Origin: Sorex araneus
Lineage: Eukaryota > Chordata > Mammalia > Eulipotyphla > Soricidae
Direction: 5' to 3'
NCBI RefSeq assembly: GCF_027595985.1
Contig: NC_073308.1
Span: 12,298,566 to 12,362,565, forward strand
Length of the DNA stretch: 64,000 nucleotides
Part shown: one piece after another, positions 1-11,748 of the stretch
Position numbering within the stretch: the first letter of the stretch is position 1
How the letters are laid out: each line of letters begins with the position of its first letter
Program-made: the position numbers and the translations under genes
Notes under the pieces: generated by a model
The model's input: the letters and a program-made list of their open reading frames with translations, nothing else
Told to the model about the DNA's origin: nothing
Databases searched by the model: none

Positions 1-47
1 GAAACTTGGGGAAGGTTCCTCTCTCAACTAGACCATTCTCTTTGCAG

Positions 48-916
48 GCAAGACTGAATCCCACATTTCTAGTGACCTGTGTGCCCTGGAGGTAAGGCCC
101 CCTGTGCTGAGGAAGAAGCACCCCCAGCCGTGAGGGAGCCTCAGCTCTCCTGGGCGCCTTTGCTCTTGAGCCCTTTATTCTGCTGACCAGGACTGGTTTG
201 TTTGTTTCTTTGCTTATTGGGTCACACCCTGCAGTGCTCAGGAGTTACTTCTGGCTTTGTACTCGGGGATTGCTCCTGGCAGGACTTGAAGGACCATAGA
301 AGATGCCGGGGATTGACACTGTTCGGCCACATGCAAGGCAAGCACCCTGCCTTCTGTACTATCAGTCTGGTTCCTCCTTCTGACCTTGAGGGCCTGCGGT
401 TACTCTTGTTTTCCGGATCTCCTGGGATCTTTTCTGCCCTGCTGCCCACCTGAACATCCCCACCTTACCCTCACTCTGGTCAACCCCTGCTTTGACCTTG
501 GCCCTGGAAGGAAGGGAAGTGTGGGGGGTCATGAGCCATGTGTGGGCCCTCATCTGTGACGCCAGACGCTGGATCACCCAGGAAGGGTGGCAGTGAGTTG
601 GCTGGGGTGGGGACTAAACACGACTCGGCGCTTTTTCTAGACAACAGTACCCTCTTTACTTAGTGCCTAGCAGGAGGACAGAAACAGGGAGGAGCAGCTC
701 AGCTTCACCCGAAGGGGCTGGGAGCCAGGGAAGCCAGTTCTTTCCTGCTTAAAACCTTCACCAGAGGACGATGCTGCAGAGACTGCATCTGCCCCACTTG
801 AGGACATACCAGAAGATATCCCGCAGATACCCCGAACAAGTGCAAGAGATTCCCCAGCAATGAGAACAGCCCCGGTTGCAGGGGAATGCACACAGGAAGA
901 AGCAGAGCCTTCCTGA
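48..916 (+). CDS. 3' end of an unidentified plus-strand gene (last two coding exons)
   Basis: Two exons can be read. The first is 48-91 (44 bp), preceded by a pyrimidine-rich tract ending tttgcag and followed by gtaagg. The second runs from 671, after tttacttagtgcctag, to a TGA at 914-916. Phases agree: exon one ends on a codon boundary and exon two is 82 codons including the stop. The peptide is hydrophilic. It starts KTESHISSDLCALE, continues through an Arg/Glu-rich stretch, and ends in an acidic, proline-containing tail with LEDIPEDIPQIP and a terminal EEAEPS. That composition suits a disordered or cytoplasmic C-terminus. I see no domain, membrane segment or signal peptide, and I do not recognise the family. 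Upstream exons lie outside the window. The gene runs tail-to-tail with the Ral exchange factor, 265 bp between stops. It could be chance, but two well-formed acceptors, one donor and closing phases favour a real gene. Confidence 0.5.
197..375 (-). mobile_element. tRNA-headed SINE (A-tailed form), intronic
   Basis: Reverse-oriented copy of the common A-tailed SINE: a T-rich start, then gggtcacacc, ctcaggagttact, gattgctcctggcagg and a degraded tRNA-like head near 320-375. It lies in the intron between the two exons of the plus-strand gene. It is well diverged, so an old insertion. Confidence 0.75.
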
Positions 917-1127
917 CCGTGGTGTCCACCTAAGCTTCCTGTGCAGAAAGGAAGTTACAGAAACCAAGGAGATGAAGGAAGTTTCTGCATAAGTATCTGC
1001 ACATCCCCCACCCCTGTGATAATGACATGGCTGCTGCTGGTGTGGGTGCCGAGTGTGTGGGGACGGCCAGGGAGGGACATTGTATCACTAGGAAATTGCA
1101 CTATGACACATTCTTTCGGTCAATTGT

Positions 1128-1133
1128 TTTAAT
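1128..1133 (-). terminator. candidate polyadenylation signal (ATTAAA) for the Ral exchange factor gene
   Basis: On the minus strand ATTAAA lies about 50 bp past the stop codon at 1182-1184. It is the best poly(A) hexamer in the short interval between the two convergent genes; no AATAAA is present there. A short 3' UTR overlapping the neighbour's 3' UTR is implied but not shown. Confidence 0.4.
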
Positions 1134-1181
1134 ACTAAACTAACTCAATGTTATTAACAAATATAATATAGTTGAGATTGT

Positions 1182-4100
1182 TTAAACACAAGCACAACTG
1201 AAGGATATGTTAAAGTAAGGGTGGACAGTGGCTTCCAGTGAAGCTCCTTCCTGGCGGAGGTGGTAGAAGAATGCCTCAAACGGGGGCTCCCGCTGGAAGG
1301 ACAGGACGAAGCTGGGGACAGAGAGGCAGCGCTTGGCGACAGAAGCCACAGTAGCATGGTCCCTCCCAGGCTCAGGGGGTCAGAAGGGCCCAGGCTGCAA
1401 ATCAATCTGGACTGTGGTGCAGGGACACGACGCAGATGTCCCAGGGACCGGAACCCGGGCCCTCCCCGATCCAGGCCTGTCCCTCCCACCTTTCCTCCAT
1501 GGAGATCAGCTCCAGGTCCTGGAACCAGGTGAGAAACTGGTCGTGGGGCTGCAGGCGGTAGTTCTCTGCGGCCTCCTGGAGCAGAACAATCTCCTGGAGG
1601 ATTTTAGTTTCCTGGGACATTGTGAAGGAAGGAAGGAAAAGGCCTGAGTGGGCTGTGGCGCCGTCCAGCCAGGGCTGCCCAAAGGCAGGCTAGAAGGAGA
1701 ATTTCCACAGGAATCCCCCCTTCACTCTGCCCGTCAGCATCTCCACTTGTCTGAGATCAGAAAACACCCCTCCACCAGGAAGTTCCCCTTGATGGATCTC
1801 TGCCCTCCCACACGCATATATAAGTTTCCATTGTTTCATTCTCCTACTGTGAGTGTCAGGCCAGAGGGACAGAGACTAGGAGGATCTGAGAGGGGGCCAG
1901 GGTACAGGGAAGTCGGGTCCCCTCCTCTGTTCCCCTGCAGAGTCCCACTGCTCACCTTTGTTAATTTCTCCTTGTTGATCACCTCCCCCTGGAAGCAAAC
2001 AGCCAAGTGCATGAGAAAGGGCCTCTGGGGGACCCTGTGACAGGCTCTGAGCTCAAAGGACACGGCTGGTGTCAGGTATGCCGACCCTCCCGCCCTGTGA
2101 CACACTGGGGTGTCCAGCGAGGACAAGCATCTTGTCCCTGAGGTGGATGCTGAGGTCCCTCTGCCCCACGCCTCTTGCTGAGGGAGAGGTTGGGGATGCC
2201 CTTGACCTCAGGTGGTTCTGCACCAGGGGCTCTGCTGATCCCTGGGAACTGGGTAACAAGGCCTGAGTGCCCCGTGCAGCTCCTGCCTCGGGTATCAGCC
2301 CAGCGCCAGGGGAGTTTCCCTCAGGGCTCTGCCCAGGGCTGAGGTGCAGGGGAGTGTCAGCTCCAGCCCGCCCAGCCCCCAGCTCACTCACCCCAAAATC
2401 CTCCATTTCTCTGTCCAGACTCTCCAGCTCCTGGAGGAAGGGCCCCAGGAAGGGGACCACACCCTGTGCCGAAGGGGCCGTTAGAAAGGGGCCCTGCTCT
2501 GGGGTCCCCAGGACACCCCCAAGCCTCAGCCTCCCACCACGAGGCTCCAGGTGAGCAGGAGCCCCTCCAGGACCTTCTAATGTCCTCCTCCTTGCAAAGC
2601 TGAGAGCCCTCCCGTGGGTCCCAGGGTCCCAGCCCTCTCCCTGGCTCCCCCACCCACCCTCCACACACCAGCTCTGCAGCCACCCACTCCACCCTGGGTC
2701 GGGACGGGGTCAGCCGGAAGCAGGGCTGGGCCGGGCCTCCTTTCTGAGGGAAGACCCCTGTGGGGGCCACCCCTCTGTCCCTGGGTCCTGCACATGCCCC
2801 TCACCTGGCGTCTCCCGAGGTTCCTCAAGCAGGACACAAAGCTGCAGCGCTGTTCCACCTGGGGATGAGCACCCGACCCTGAGCCTCTGTTACCCGCACG
2901 CCCAGCCCCCACTCTCCTCCCTCAGGCGCAGACTGAAGAGAACAGGGACAGCACTGAGCCTGCAGCCCCCACCCAGAGCAGCAGCCCCATGCAATGCCCC
3001 CAGGGCTGCCTGCCCTCGCAACCCCCAACAGGCCTCCACCCAACCCACACACCTGCTGTGCCCATACAGAGAAGACAGGAATGTCACAGAAACCTGAAGA
3101 GAACCTGCCCCTCCCTCCCTGCCTCCTCCATGCAGGCCTCCAACCCGCAGACTACCTGCGGGGGCTTGCAGCGTCTATGTTTCCGGGCCTGTCTGCACAG
3201 GGCCTTCAGCTTCCTCCGGCTCCACCTAGGGAGGGAGCACATTTGTCCCGAGGGAGCTGTCCCTGCATCCCTGGGGCCCCACTCAGCTGCGGGAAGCCAG
3301 GGTCCCACTCCCTGCCCAGCACCTGGCCCCCGGGCTGCTGTCCCCAGGGGTCTCAGCTCAGTGAGGGGCTCTGCAGACAGAGCCCTGAGGCCGCAAAGCT
3401 GGGGGCACCCACCAGGACACGTGGCCCCAGGTCTGGCAGAGTCGGCGGATGGCGGGGCTCTGCAGGGCACAGATGATGGCATAGGTGGACGCCCAGTTGC
3501 GGAGGCGCTGGCACTCCTGGGAGACAAGAGCAGGGGACAGGGCAGCTGGAGTCTGAGCTCCCTGCAGGCCTCGGTGCAAATTCCCATATGGGGGACACTG
3601 AGAATCTGGGGTCAATGGGGGACACAGAGATCCCCAAGGAACCTTGGGAAAATGTGTGCATAACTCAAGAAAGGAACAGGCAGGACGATGGGCCCCACTG
3701 GGACGGCCCCAGGACACAGTCCCTGCAGGAAACGCCCGCGGTCCTTGGAGCAGGAGACCATCTTCTCTCCCAAACTTCACAGGAGTACAGGCAGCTGCAC
3801 AGGGACCCCCACCCACTGCATACCCAGGCCTCTAGGGCCCAGTGCCCACAACTCCACAGGGATCACCGTCCCAAACATACCGGGCCACCAGGACCCAGTG
3901 CCCCCTACTCCACAAGGACCCAGCCACCACATACCTGGACCCCCAAGATCCAAGGACCCCAATTCCACAGGAAGCCCCCCAATATACCTGGGCCACCAGG
4001 ATCCAGTACTCCAGCATCCGTGCCCGCGCGGGCGGGCTCAGTTCCGAGAGGCAGGTGGTAAGGACACAGGCGGCCACAGTGTAGTACTGGCTCTCGATGG

Positions 4101-6711
4101 CCCGCACAGTGGGGCACACATGCTCGTAGCCCGGCTTGTTCCTGATAGATGAGAGGTCCCCCCGACAGTGGTTTGGCACCAGCTCCAGGAACAGCTCCTA
4201 GGGAGAGGGACAGGTTCAGCCACAGACACCCCAGGAGACAGAACAGAGGACAGGGCCAGTCCCACTCGGCCCTTGGGCTGTGCTGGGCACTGAGGGGCTC
4301 AGGACCCCGGAACCCAGACTGATGCGGGGTGCAGGAACAGGACCCCTCTGCCTGCTCCTGGGCCCTACCAGACTCAGGGTTCTCCCCGGCTCCCTCTCTG
4401 CACCCCTCAGAGGCACATTCCTCTGTGACAGCTGCACTGGGGGCTGGTTCCTGCGTCCCCCTTGAGGGGACCGCCCTCAGGGGCCTCATGGAGTCCAGGA
4501 TGCTCAGACCATAGCAGACACACAAACCCGCGACACTAGTCTCCGCGCCACAGGCACCCCAGCACCCCCCCCCCACACACACACACACTCAGACACTGCT
4601 CTCTGTTAAGCTCAAGGACATGAACCCCTCCCCATGCCTCCCCTGCCACGGGCCATCTTGGCCATCCCGGGACAGTGCAGGATCAGGGAGTGGGCACAGA
4701 GGGTGAGTGTGGGCCAGGAGAGCCACTGCTGGCAGAGGTGCCCGGGGAGGCAGGTGTGGGCGACGCTGCCTCTCACCTTGTCCATGAGTGTTAGCTGCTC
4801 GGCCATCAGCCGGGCAGGGAACGTGCTGACGGAGACCTGCTTGTTCCCCGGCTCCTCCAAGGGCCTGCTGCCGGGGCAGGAAGGCTCAGGGCCGTCAGCT
4901 GCCTCGCTGGCCCGGCTGGCAGCTGCCCACGAGCTGGCATCATGCGTGTCTCCAGGCCCGGCGTCCTCCAGCTCTGCCCATTGTGCTGCGGCCGCAGCTG
5001 AGGCTTCGAGAGGCTCCAGCTCTGGGGCATCCCGCGGAGGCAGGCCCAGCTCCTCAGGTGGTTCTGGGACAACTGCTGGGGCTGGAGCAACGTCTGAAGA
5101 GAAGGGCCCCGCCTCAGGGTCCCGCCAAGCCACAACCAGAAACAGCAGAGCCCTGTCCCCAGACCACGGCGTGCAGGAGCCCGGCCACCCCAGAGGGCAG
5201 GGCCTTTACCCTGAGCCCTGATCAGTGCGGTCAGGAGAAGTTCCTTCCTCAGATGAACTTGGAGGCCAGAGCCAGAAAAATGCACCAGAATGCAGCCCAG
5301 CATCAGTTGCACGGGGACACAGCACAGCCACTCAGCACAGCCCTCAGGCCAGGACCCCGACATGGGACTCAGGGCGCTGGGGGGAGTGCAGGGAGCAGAG
5401 TCAGGACCCTGGAACGTGCCTCCCCTGCTCCCACAGAAGGTCCCCTCACCTGGAGCCCAGCTGAGCCATCATGCCACTGAGAAGATCTAACAGAGAACCT
5501 GTGAGTGGGTCCCCATGCCCTCGACTCCAATGTCGTGAGAATGACCTTCCCCACCTGGGCCTGTCCTGAGCTGCTGGGAATTCTAGAGTACCTGCCGGGG
5601 CCCGTCTGCTGCTGCAGGCCCAGGGATGATGAGCAGGAGGGGGTGAGAGGAGGCCAGACGAGGGCAGTGGGACAGGGAGTGTGGGCCACTCAGGGAGACC
5701 CCAGCCCAATCTGCTGTTTCCTGAGCCCTGGGACCCCTCTTCAGCCCTCTGTGATGCAGGGACCCTGTCAGGGAGGTTCCCTGTTGGGGAAATGATGCCT
5801 GAGCTCTGGCTTCTGCCCACACACGGCACCAACACAGACCCGGCTGACCCTTGTGGATACTGGGGACCCTGGACCACTCACTGCTTCAGTGTTTTTTCGC
5901 AGTTGAGAACCTGCTCCAAGTATGGGAGGAGGCATCCAGACCTATGGGAAGCAGGAAAGTGTCCATGGAGTGTTCGGGACACACGGCAGGATCCTGAGGC
6001 TCAGACCAGGACTCAGTCCCAGGGAGTAGCTCTGTTTTTGCGTGACAATGTGTGGAGAAATGCTGTATGACCAGGTGCTGCTTTGACGTATGGAAAGACC
6101 AAACTACCAAACCCTTCTCCTGTCCCGTGGTGCTGGGACACCTGTGTGCCCCAGAGATGTCTAATCGCCCAGAGCAACACCAACAGGAAGACCAGGGCAT
6201 GGGTGGACAGAAATGCTTTGGAGTTCGGAGGGGGTTTCCTGTGCATGTACTCTGGGAGTCCCAAGCCACAGGCTCTGAGAGTTGCGGCTGCTGTTCCATG
6301 GGCAGGAACAAGAATGAACAGGAAGCTCATGGTCAGGAGACCAGGCAGCAGCCCAGCACTGTCACGGCCCATCCCATGTCCTCCTCCAGGACCTTGCGTG
6401 ACTCTCTCCACGCTGTGTTCAGAAGAACCAGCAGAAGCCCAGAGAGGCCCTGGCTCCTTCTGAGCACCCCAGGCGGGGAGGCAGGCAAGGCCCAGCGGCT
6501 GGCGGGGCGGCTCTCACCAACGCAGCATCTGCTGCAGGATCCGCGCGGGAATGGGGAAGGCCAGGCCGGTAGGAAGGATGGTGGTAACAGAGGAGAACTT
6601 CCGCCCAGGGGAGGTTTGCATCAGGGAGACCAACATCTCCACAGTTCTTTCGCCGAGGGTCAGCATCGTGCAGGCCTCATCCAGAGAGCTCGGGCACATG
6701 GGCTCCTCCTG
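1182..6711 (-). CDS. Ral guanine-nucleotide exchange factor, RALGDS/RGL family (RGL4-like), 5' end unresolved
   Basis: RalGEFs load GTP on Ral GTPases downstream of Ras. Eleven coding exons follow in transcript order: 6518-6711, 5210-5376, 4777-5093, 3988-4197, 3413-3516, 3156-3225, 2805-2858, 2392-2463, 1956-1988, 1490-1611, 1182-1311. All introns are GT-AG and all phases join, totalling 1473 nt (490 residues plus stop). Residues about 10-120 weakly resemble a RasGEF N-terminal domain. Residues 121-220 are a Pro/Ala/Glu-rich linker. Residues 220-485 are the CDC25-type catalytic domain: EQLTLMDKELF, CPTVRA, RARMLEYWILVAQECQRL, STYAIICALQSPAIRRL, GVVPFLGPFLQEL and AAENYRLQPHDQFLTWF. The frame ends soon after FQREPP with no Ras-association domain, as in RGL4. 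Divergence from RGL paralogues is high, including NW where NF is usual and an arginine-rich segment at residues 331-354. The region upstream of 6711 should hold the start exon, which I could not identify. Closest paralogue is not settled; a recent pseudogene is unlikely given the intact frame. Confidence 0.85.
3818..4015. repeat. 53-57 bp minisatellite spanning an exon-intron boundary
   Basis: Four diverged tandem units begin near 3819, 3876, 3930 and 3983. Each has a catac/tatac box followed by a ccag-type box and ccagt. The unit at 3983-4015 is the last coding part of exon 3988-4197 plus its splice donor. The other three lie just downstream in the intron (minus strand) and each carries a copy of the donor context, two of them with a usable gtatg. 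Confidence 0.65.
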
Positions 6712-8124
6712 CTGGTGGGCAGGGGGTGCAAGATGGTCAGTAGGTTCCCCAGGGTGCAGGTGCCAAGGGTCTGGAGCTCAGAACTGGGGGAAAACCAGCT
6801 CTTGGGGCAGAAACAGGAGCGCCCACATGTGCAAGGAATCGGGCTGAGGACTGCCCTTCTGACCAATGAAGTTTGCTGTTGTCAGTTGGGAGCATTCACA
6901 GGCCAGAGGACAGGCATGGCCCCGAGGGTCTCAAGGAACCCACCCCCTGCAGAGGACAGCAGGGGGCAGCTGGGCAGGTCCCTCCTCATCAGCAGAGAAG
7001 CTCCTGCAGCTGCTCTCAGGACCTGCCTCCTCTTCAGTTTGTTCTGCCCCCCGGTGAGGGGCTGGGGAGCCCCGCTGAGGGGCTTCAGAGCTGTGGCAGA
7101 TCCCTCCCCAGGTCTCCCCCTACCCTCTGGGCCCCTCCTTTGAGGCCCCCCTTTGCCCAGTGGCCACTGTGCTCCAGTGCTGCCCCTAGTGGAGAGAGCT
7201 GCCATGTGCCACCGAATCTCCCCTCCAGGAGTCCCTGGGCCAGCCCACAGACTCTGTCCCTGGCCACTAGGAGGCGGGGCCTCTCCTGCCTTGGGCCTGT
7301 GCTGGGGAAGCCTCAGACCCAGACTGCAGCAAGCAGCCACAGGAGGGCCCTGCTCTGCTGCTGAGATGCTCAGGGGCTGATGCCAGTTGAGCTGTCCCTG
7401 CTCTGTGGGCTGAGTCCTGTCCCCACGTGTCCTGACAGACTGTAGGGACTCAGCCAACACAGCTCCTTTCTCTGGGCCTCCTTCCCTGGAGGTGCATCCC
7501 AGGGATGGCAGTTTCAGGGAAATGAACACCGCAGCCCTCTGCTCCTTCTCTCTCTAACCCCCAACCTGAGCTGCTTCCTGCTTGGAGAGTCAGCCAGACA
7601 GGGAGCTGTCTGAGCCCCGTGTCCCTGGGCCATGAGGACAAGGTCAGACAGCAGTGCAGATACACAGTGTGACTGAGGGGAACGTGGGCGTGGCCCTCTG
7701 GGTCAGCTCCTTGTTCTGAAGTGGGTGGGGATGGACTTTCAGCTGACCCTGTGTCAGAGGAGCATTGGGGACTGGATCACTCTGAGATGGGCCGTGGACA
7801 CCCCGAAGGGTCACCATGGAAGAGTCTCAGGTGTCTTGGGCTCGGAACTGGGCTCTGCACCCACCTCCCCATCTCAGACCCTGAGTGTCACCTGCTCACC
7901 TGTGCCGGGCACTGGGTGTCACTGCATCTGTGCGGTCCCGGGCTCGTGTCCTGGCAGGTAGAACAGCTGCTTCCCACCAGGGGCTCCACCGGGATGTCCC
8001 GAGCTGAACTCTGTAACACAGCCTCTGTCACCCCTGGGAGGGACCTGACACGGGGCCCCCTTGAAGAGTCTTTTTGGTCCAACAGTGAAATAACATCTCT
8101 CACCACAGAGACTGCACACAGCGA
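6712..8124. other. upstream region of the Ral exchange factor gene; start exon not located
   Basis: GC-rich, low-repeat sequence. It should contain the first exon(s) and promoter of the minus-strand gene. I found open minus-strand frames (6882-7529, for example) but nothing resembling an RGL N-terminus with a matching donor. Confidence 0.3.
7261..7277 (+). promoter_or_regulatory. candidate CTCF site
   Basis: TGGCCACTAGGAGGCGG matches the CTCF core (CCACYAG then GGC) with one weak position. It lies upstream of the Ral exchange factor gene. Sequence match only. Confidence 0.35.
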
Positions 8125-8855
8125 ATGGAATAAGAACGACCAGTGCTGGCACAGATGCAGGGAGAGAGGGGGTCTCATTCATTGTTGGTGACAAGGCCGA
8201 CTGGCCAAGCCTTTTTGGAAAACAATATGGCCATTTCCCCCCTCCCCAAAATTAGAAATTGAATTCCATAGGATCTAGCAATGCCACTTCTGGGGATATA
8301 CCCCAGACTAAATAGGCACAGAGCTGAAACATCATCTGCACTTCTATGTTCACTGCAGCACTATTCACAGTAGCCTGAATCTGGAAACAGCCCGAGTGTC
8401 GAGAACAGAGGAGTAAATAAGGAGATTATGGTACATCTACACGATGGAATACTACATAGCCACCAGGAAAAACGTCATAATATTCACTTAGGATGACACT
8501 CGTTCCCAAGGACATTGGAAACAGGGCCAGGAGGACTGGTCCACAAGTTTTGGGAGAGACAGGGAAGGCAGTTAGGGTAGAGAAGGACCACTATGACAAA
8601 GGTAGTTAACTATGAATAAGAACTGTGAGCTTAAAGTAGGTAACGGAACAAACATGATAACCTCTCAGTACTTGTATTGCAGTCTATAATGGTCCAAAGT
8701 AGAGAGAGAGAGAGGAGAGAAAACAGAGAGAATCAGAGACAAAGAGAGAAAGAGAGAGAGAGAGAGAGAATTTCGTGCCATAGAGTTAGGTGTGGGGTGA
8801 GCGTGGTGGGAGAGAAACTGGGAACGTTGCTGGTGGGAAATATACACTCGAGAAG
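8125..8855 (+). mobile_element. L1 3' end, 5'-truncated (end of ORF2 and 3' UTR)
   Basis: Recognisable L1 ORF2 tail phrases, in order: cattgttggtgacaag, ggaaaacaatatggcc, ctagcaatgccacttctgg, tgcagcactattcac and atggaatactacatagcc. The UTR follows with gggaacgttgctggtggg. Many changes break the frame. Orientation matches the L1 at 25955-27520. Confidence 0.85.
8701..8769. repeat. (GA)n microsatellite inside the L1 3' UTR
   Basis: Imperfect GA repeat. The same UTR position in the L1 at 25955-27520 has a short gagagagaaaga, so this grew from an L1-internal seed. Confidence 0.85.
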
Positions 8856-10986
8856 GTTCCGTTTTTTAGAAACTCTGTTTTGTCAAGAAGAGTCCATGAC
8901 ACACACCAGCCTTCCCTCATGAGGCAGTTGCTCCTTCCCGTAAGAACAGGACTCATTCCCCTCAGACACCTTTGGACCATGACCCACAACTCACACAATC
9001 AAATTTCATTCACACACACAGACACACACACAGACACACGCAGTAACAGGGATGTGAATCTACCGAGGTGCATCACAACTGTGAACTATTGACCCTGTGG
9101 GCCCGGATTACCCTTGAGTTCCTCCTCACCTGGGACAGGTGTTGCGGGTGGGGACGAGCCCTCCTCCACAGTCTGCAGGGACAGCGATCACCTTCACTCT
9201 GGGCTCGCCTCAGCCCAGAGCCTCTGATCTTGGGCATACAACATGAAAACATGTCTATTGCTTCTCAGTGCAAGTGAACTAGACGGTCACTTTCTCGAGA
9301 ATGAGCTCACAGGGGAACCAGGGTTCTATGGCAGTTGGGGATGGTCACTAGGGAAGTGAGGTCATTTTCCAGGGTTCCATGAGCTGATGAATTCCTTCCA
9401 TCTGACCAAATGCCCTCCCCTGCTATGGCACCACAGACTGAAACAGGGAGTTGAGAGTTTTCCCCAACTACCTGCAAATAGAACGTGGTTCCTAACTCTG
9501 AGGATTCAGTGGAACTGGATTTTTCATGTCTCCCGTGTCCAGACCCCTGGGCCCTGGACTCCAGATTTGTGTCCCACAGGCTTGGGAATCCTCTCCCCTC
9601 TCTGGCTCCCTCCCCTCTGCAGAAGCAAATGTCACTGAAGTTTGGGACAGCCTGCAGGCTCAGGGAGGTAGGACTTGTTTATGAGACAAGGGCTGCTGGT
9701 GTCCCCCATAAGCACCAAACCTCAGCCCCCTGTCAGCTCACGACTTCCTCCCTCTCTTCAGCTACAGTGGAGGCAACTGTGCGTCAGAGTGTCCAGGACC
9801 CTGGTGTCCTACTCGTCTCTCCTCATTCTACTCTAGATGTTTCCACCCAAATTCCATAGCACACGGGGACTGCCTTTCCCCAAAAATAAGGCCATAATGC
9901 TTGAGGAACTTGGCCCAATTTGTGTCTATGCACATAGTTCCCGTGTCTGGGAACTTCTTAGGGGGCTGCCTTCCTGGATGGTCTACAGGAACAAGAGTCT
10001 CCAGATGCCCACTCAGAGGGTGGGAGCAGAGGTTTGGCTGTCCCCTGTTGGGATATGACTCAGCCATCCCTCCTTCAGGGACACCAACCTCTCCTGCCCT
10101 AAAACACCCTCCGTCCCTGCATCTTGCTTGATCAGGAGCTTTTTCTGAGGTTGAGACTCCCTGAGCCAACAGAGATGGCCCTGCAAGGGCACCTGCTTGG
10201 AAGCTGCTGTGGAGTCATGGATGAGAGGTGGGGTTCCAGTGGGAGGCAGCGACTCTTGCTTGCTAACTGCATCCAAAATATGAGCCATGTTCGTTGCCAT
10301 TGTAAGGGTGTCTGTGACAAAAGTCATGTTCAGGAGGCAACCATTGGCTAGTGCCCAAGTTAATGTGAATCTGTGGTACATACACAGTCGTATCTGTCAG
10401 CTCCTAATAAAAGAGGGCACCTCACCGTTAAAAAGAACCCAGAGAGAATTGGAGGGTCTCCAAAAGAAACAGAAATACTCAATGCTTCCACTGCTCTCAG
10501 GAAGAGAAAGAAGTGCAGTGGAAAGCCAGTGAGCCTAATCCTAAATCTGAGGACAGAGAGACTGACAACCGTGGACATGGTAAAGGGTTCCACTGGATGG
10601 TGGCAGAGTGCTTGTCATTCACAGTGGTCTGGGCATGGATCTGTTTTTCCTGAAGTACCTACAGTGATGTAAAACAATGCCATCTTTACTCAGTCTATCA
10701 CATTAAACTCTGGTGACAGTCATAGCTGTAAGGAGTCTGAGACAGGTGACTAAAAGCACTGAGAAGGCCACGGTGGGAACCTGGGATGGAACAGAGAAAA
10801 TAGGGCAAACCAAGTAACCTCTAAGGAAGGACTGCTTCACATTTATCACACGTTTCTATCAATATCAGACATTACTAGGAGGAGCCACTGTGGGTGGGGT
10901 ACTGGAACTCTCGTGAAATCCAAAGCTGTTTTAAAAGACTCATCCAAAAGGTAAGAGTGACCACACAAAAATATATGTGTATGACC
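8856..10986. other. intergenic sequence with no recognised gene
   Basis: Short CA-rich patch at about 9010-9045; otherwise unique-looking sequence. Open frames are short and none shows a domain or convincing splice structure. Confidence 0.5.
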
Positions 10987-11160
10987 TTTTGTGTGTGTCC
11001 CTGGGAATAGGGGTTGTTTGGGGCACCACCCCTCAGTGTTCAAGGTTCTATCCTGGTGCTGTGCTCAGGGATGATTCTGGCAGTGCTTGGGGGCGAAATC
11101 CAGGGTTGGGATCCAACATGGCTGCAAGGTGTCTTACTCACTGTGTGATCTCCCCAGCCC
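10987..11160 (-). mobile_element. old A-tailed SINE
   Basis: Degraded but collinear: gggcaccacccctcag, gatgattctggcagtgct, then a head remnant ending ctccccagccc. Confidence 0.65.
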
Positions 11161-11488
11161 GAGAAATGTGAACTTGATCTCACTGGACATGAGGAATAGT
11201 GACCACAGTCATTTAAGTGACTCGCTGATACAAAGTCAACTGGCTGCTCTACACTCACATCGTGCTAATAGTCCTTGGGGACCAGCAAGCAAAGCTGGAG
11301 CTCAGCGGAGCATGCACTCAGCCCTTGAGCCCTCTCCTACTGCAGAAGCATGGTTGGTTATGAGAAAACATGGAGTGAATTAAGTGGGATCTAATATAAT
11401 AGACATAATGTACGTATTATGTGGGCTGCTCCAGCAAAATTTATAATAAGAAGCAAAATCTTTATTAGCCAAAAATCATGTAGAAGCT

Positions 11489-11737
11489 GGAGCGATAGTA
11501 CAGTAGTAAGACATTTGCCTTGCACGTGGCTGACCCGGGTTCGATTCCTCCGCCCCTCTCGGAGGGCCCAGCAAGCTACCAAGAGTATCTCATCCACACA
11601 GCTGAGCCTGGCAAGCTCCCCATGGCATATTCGATATGCCAAAAACACTAACAACAAATCTCACAATGGAGACGTTACTGGTGCTCACACCAGCAAATCG
11701 ATGAGCAACGGGATGACAGTGATACAGTGATACAGTG
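11489..11737 (+). mobile_element. SOR SINE with RTE-type tail
   Basis: Full-length copy: tRNA-like head (gcacgtggctgacccggg with ttcgattcctcc), middle (gcatattcgatatgcc), tail (ggagacgttactggtgct, gatgagcaacgggatgac, then cagtgata repeats). An 11-bp target-site duplication, atgtagaagct, occurs at 11478-11488 and 11738-11748. Confidence 0.95.
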
Positions 11738-11748
11738 ATGTAGAAGCT

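Noticed and set aside
1989-2024. Alternative upstream acceptor giving a longer version of exon 1956-1988
   Set aside because: It would insert 12 residues not found in the RalGEF alignment, and the acceptor at 1989 (gtttgcttccag) is stronger.
5476-5512. Possible extra 36-bp exon of the Ral exchange factor gene (tctctgttag to ggtgagg on the minus strand)
   Set aside because: Joining it after exon 6518-6711 gives a stop codon, while the phases already close without it.
7165-7200. CTCF-like motif around gctgcccctagtggag
   Set aside because: One base short in the G run of the core; the site at 7261 is better.
8677-8922. Arg/Glu-rich frames at 8677-8922 and similar ones at 28744-29030
   Set aside because: They come from GA-rich low-complexity tracts.
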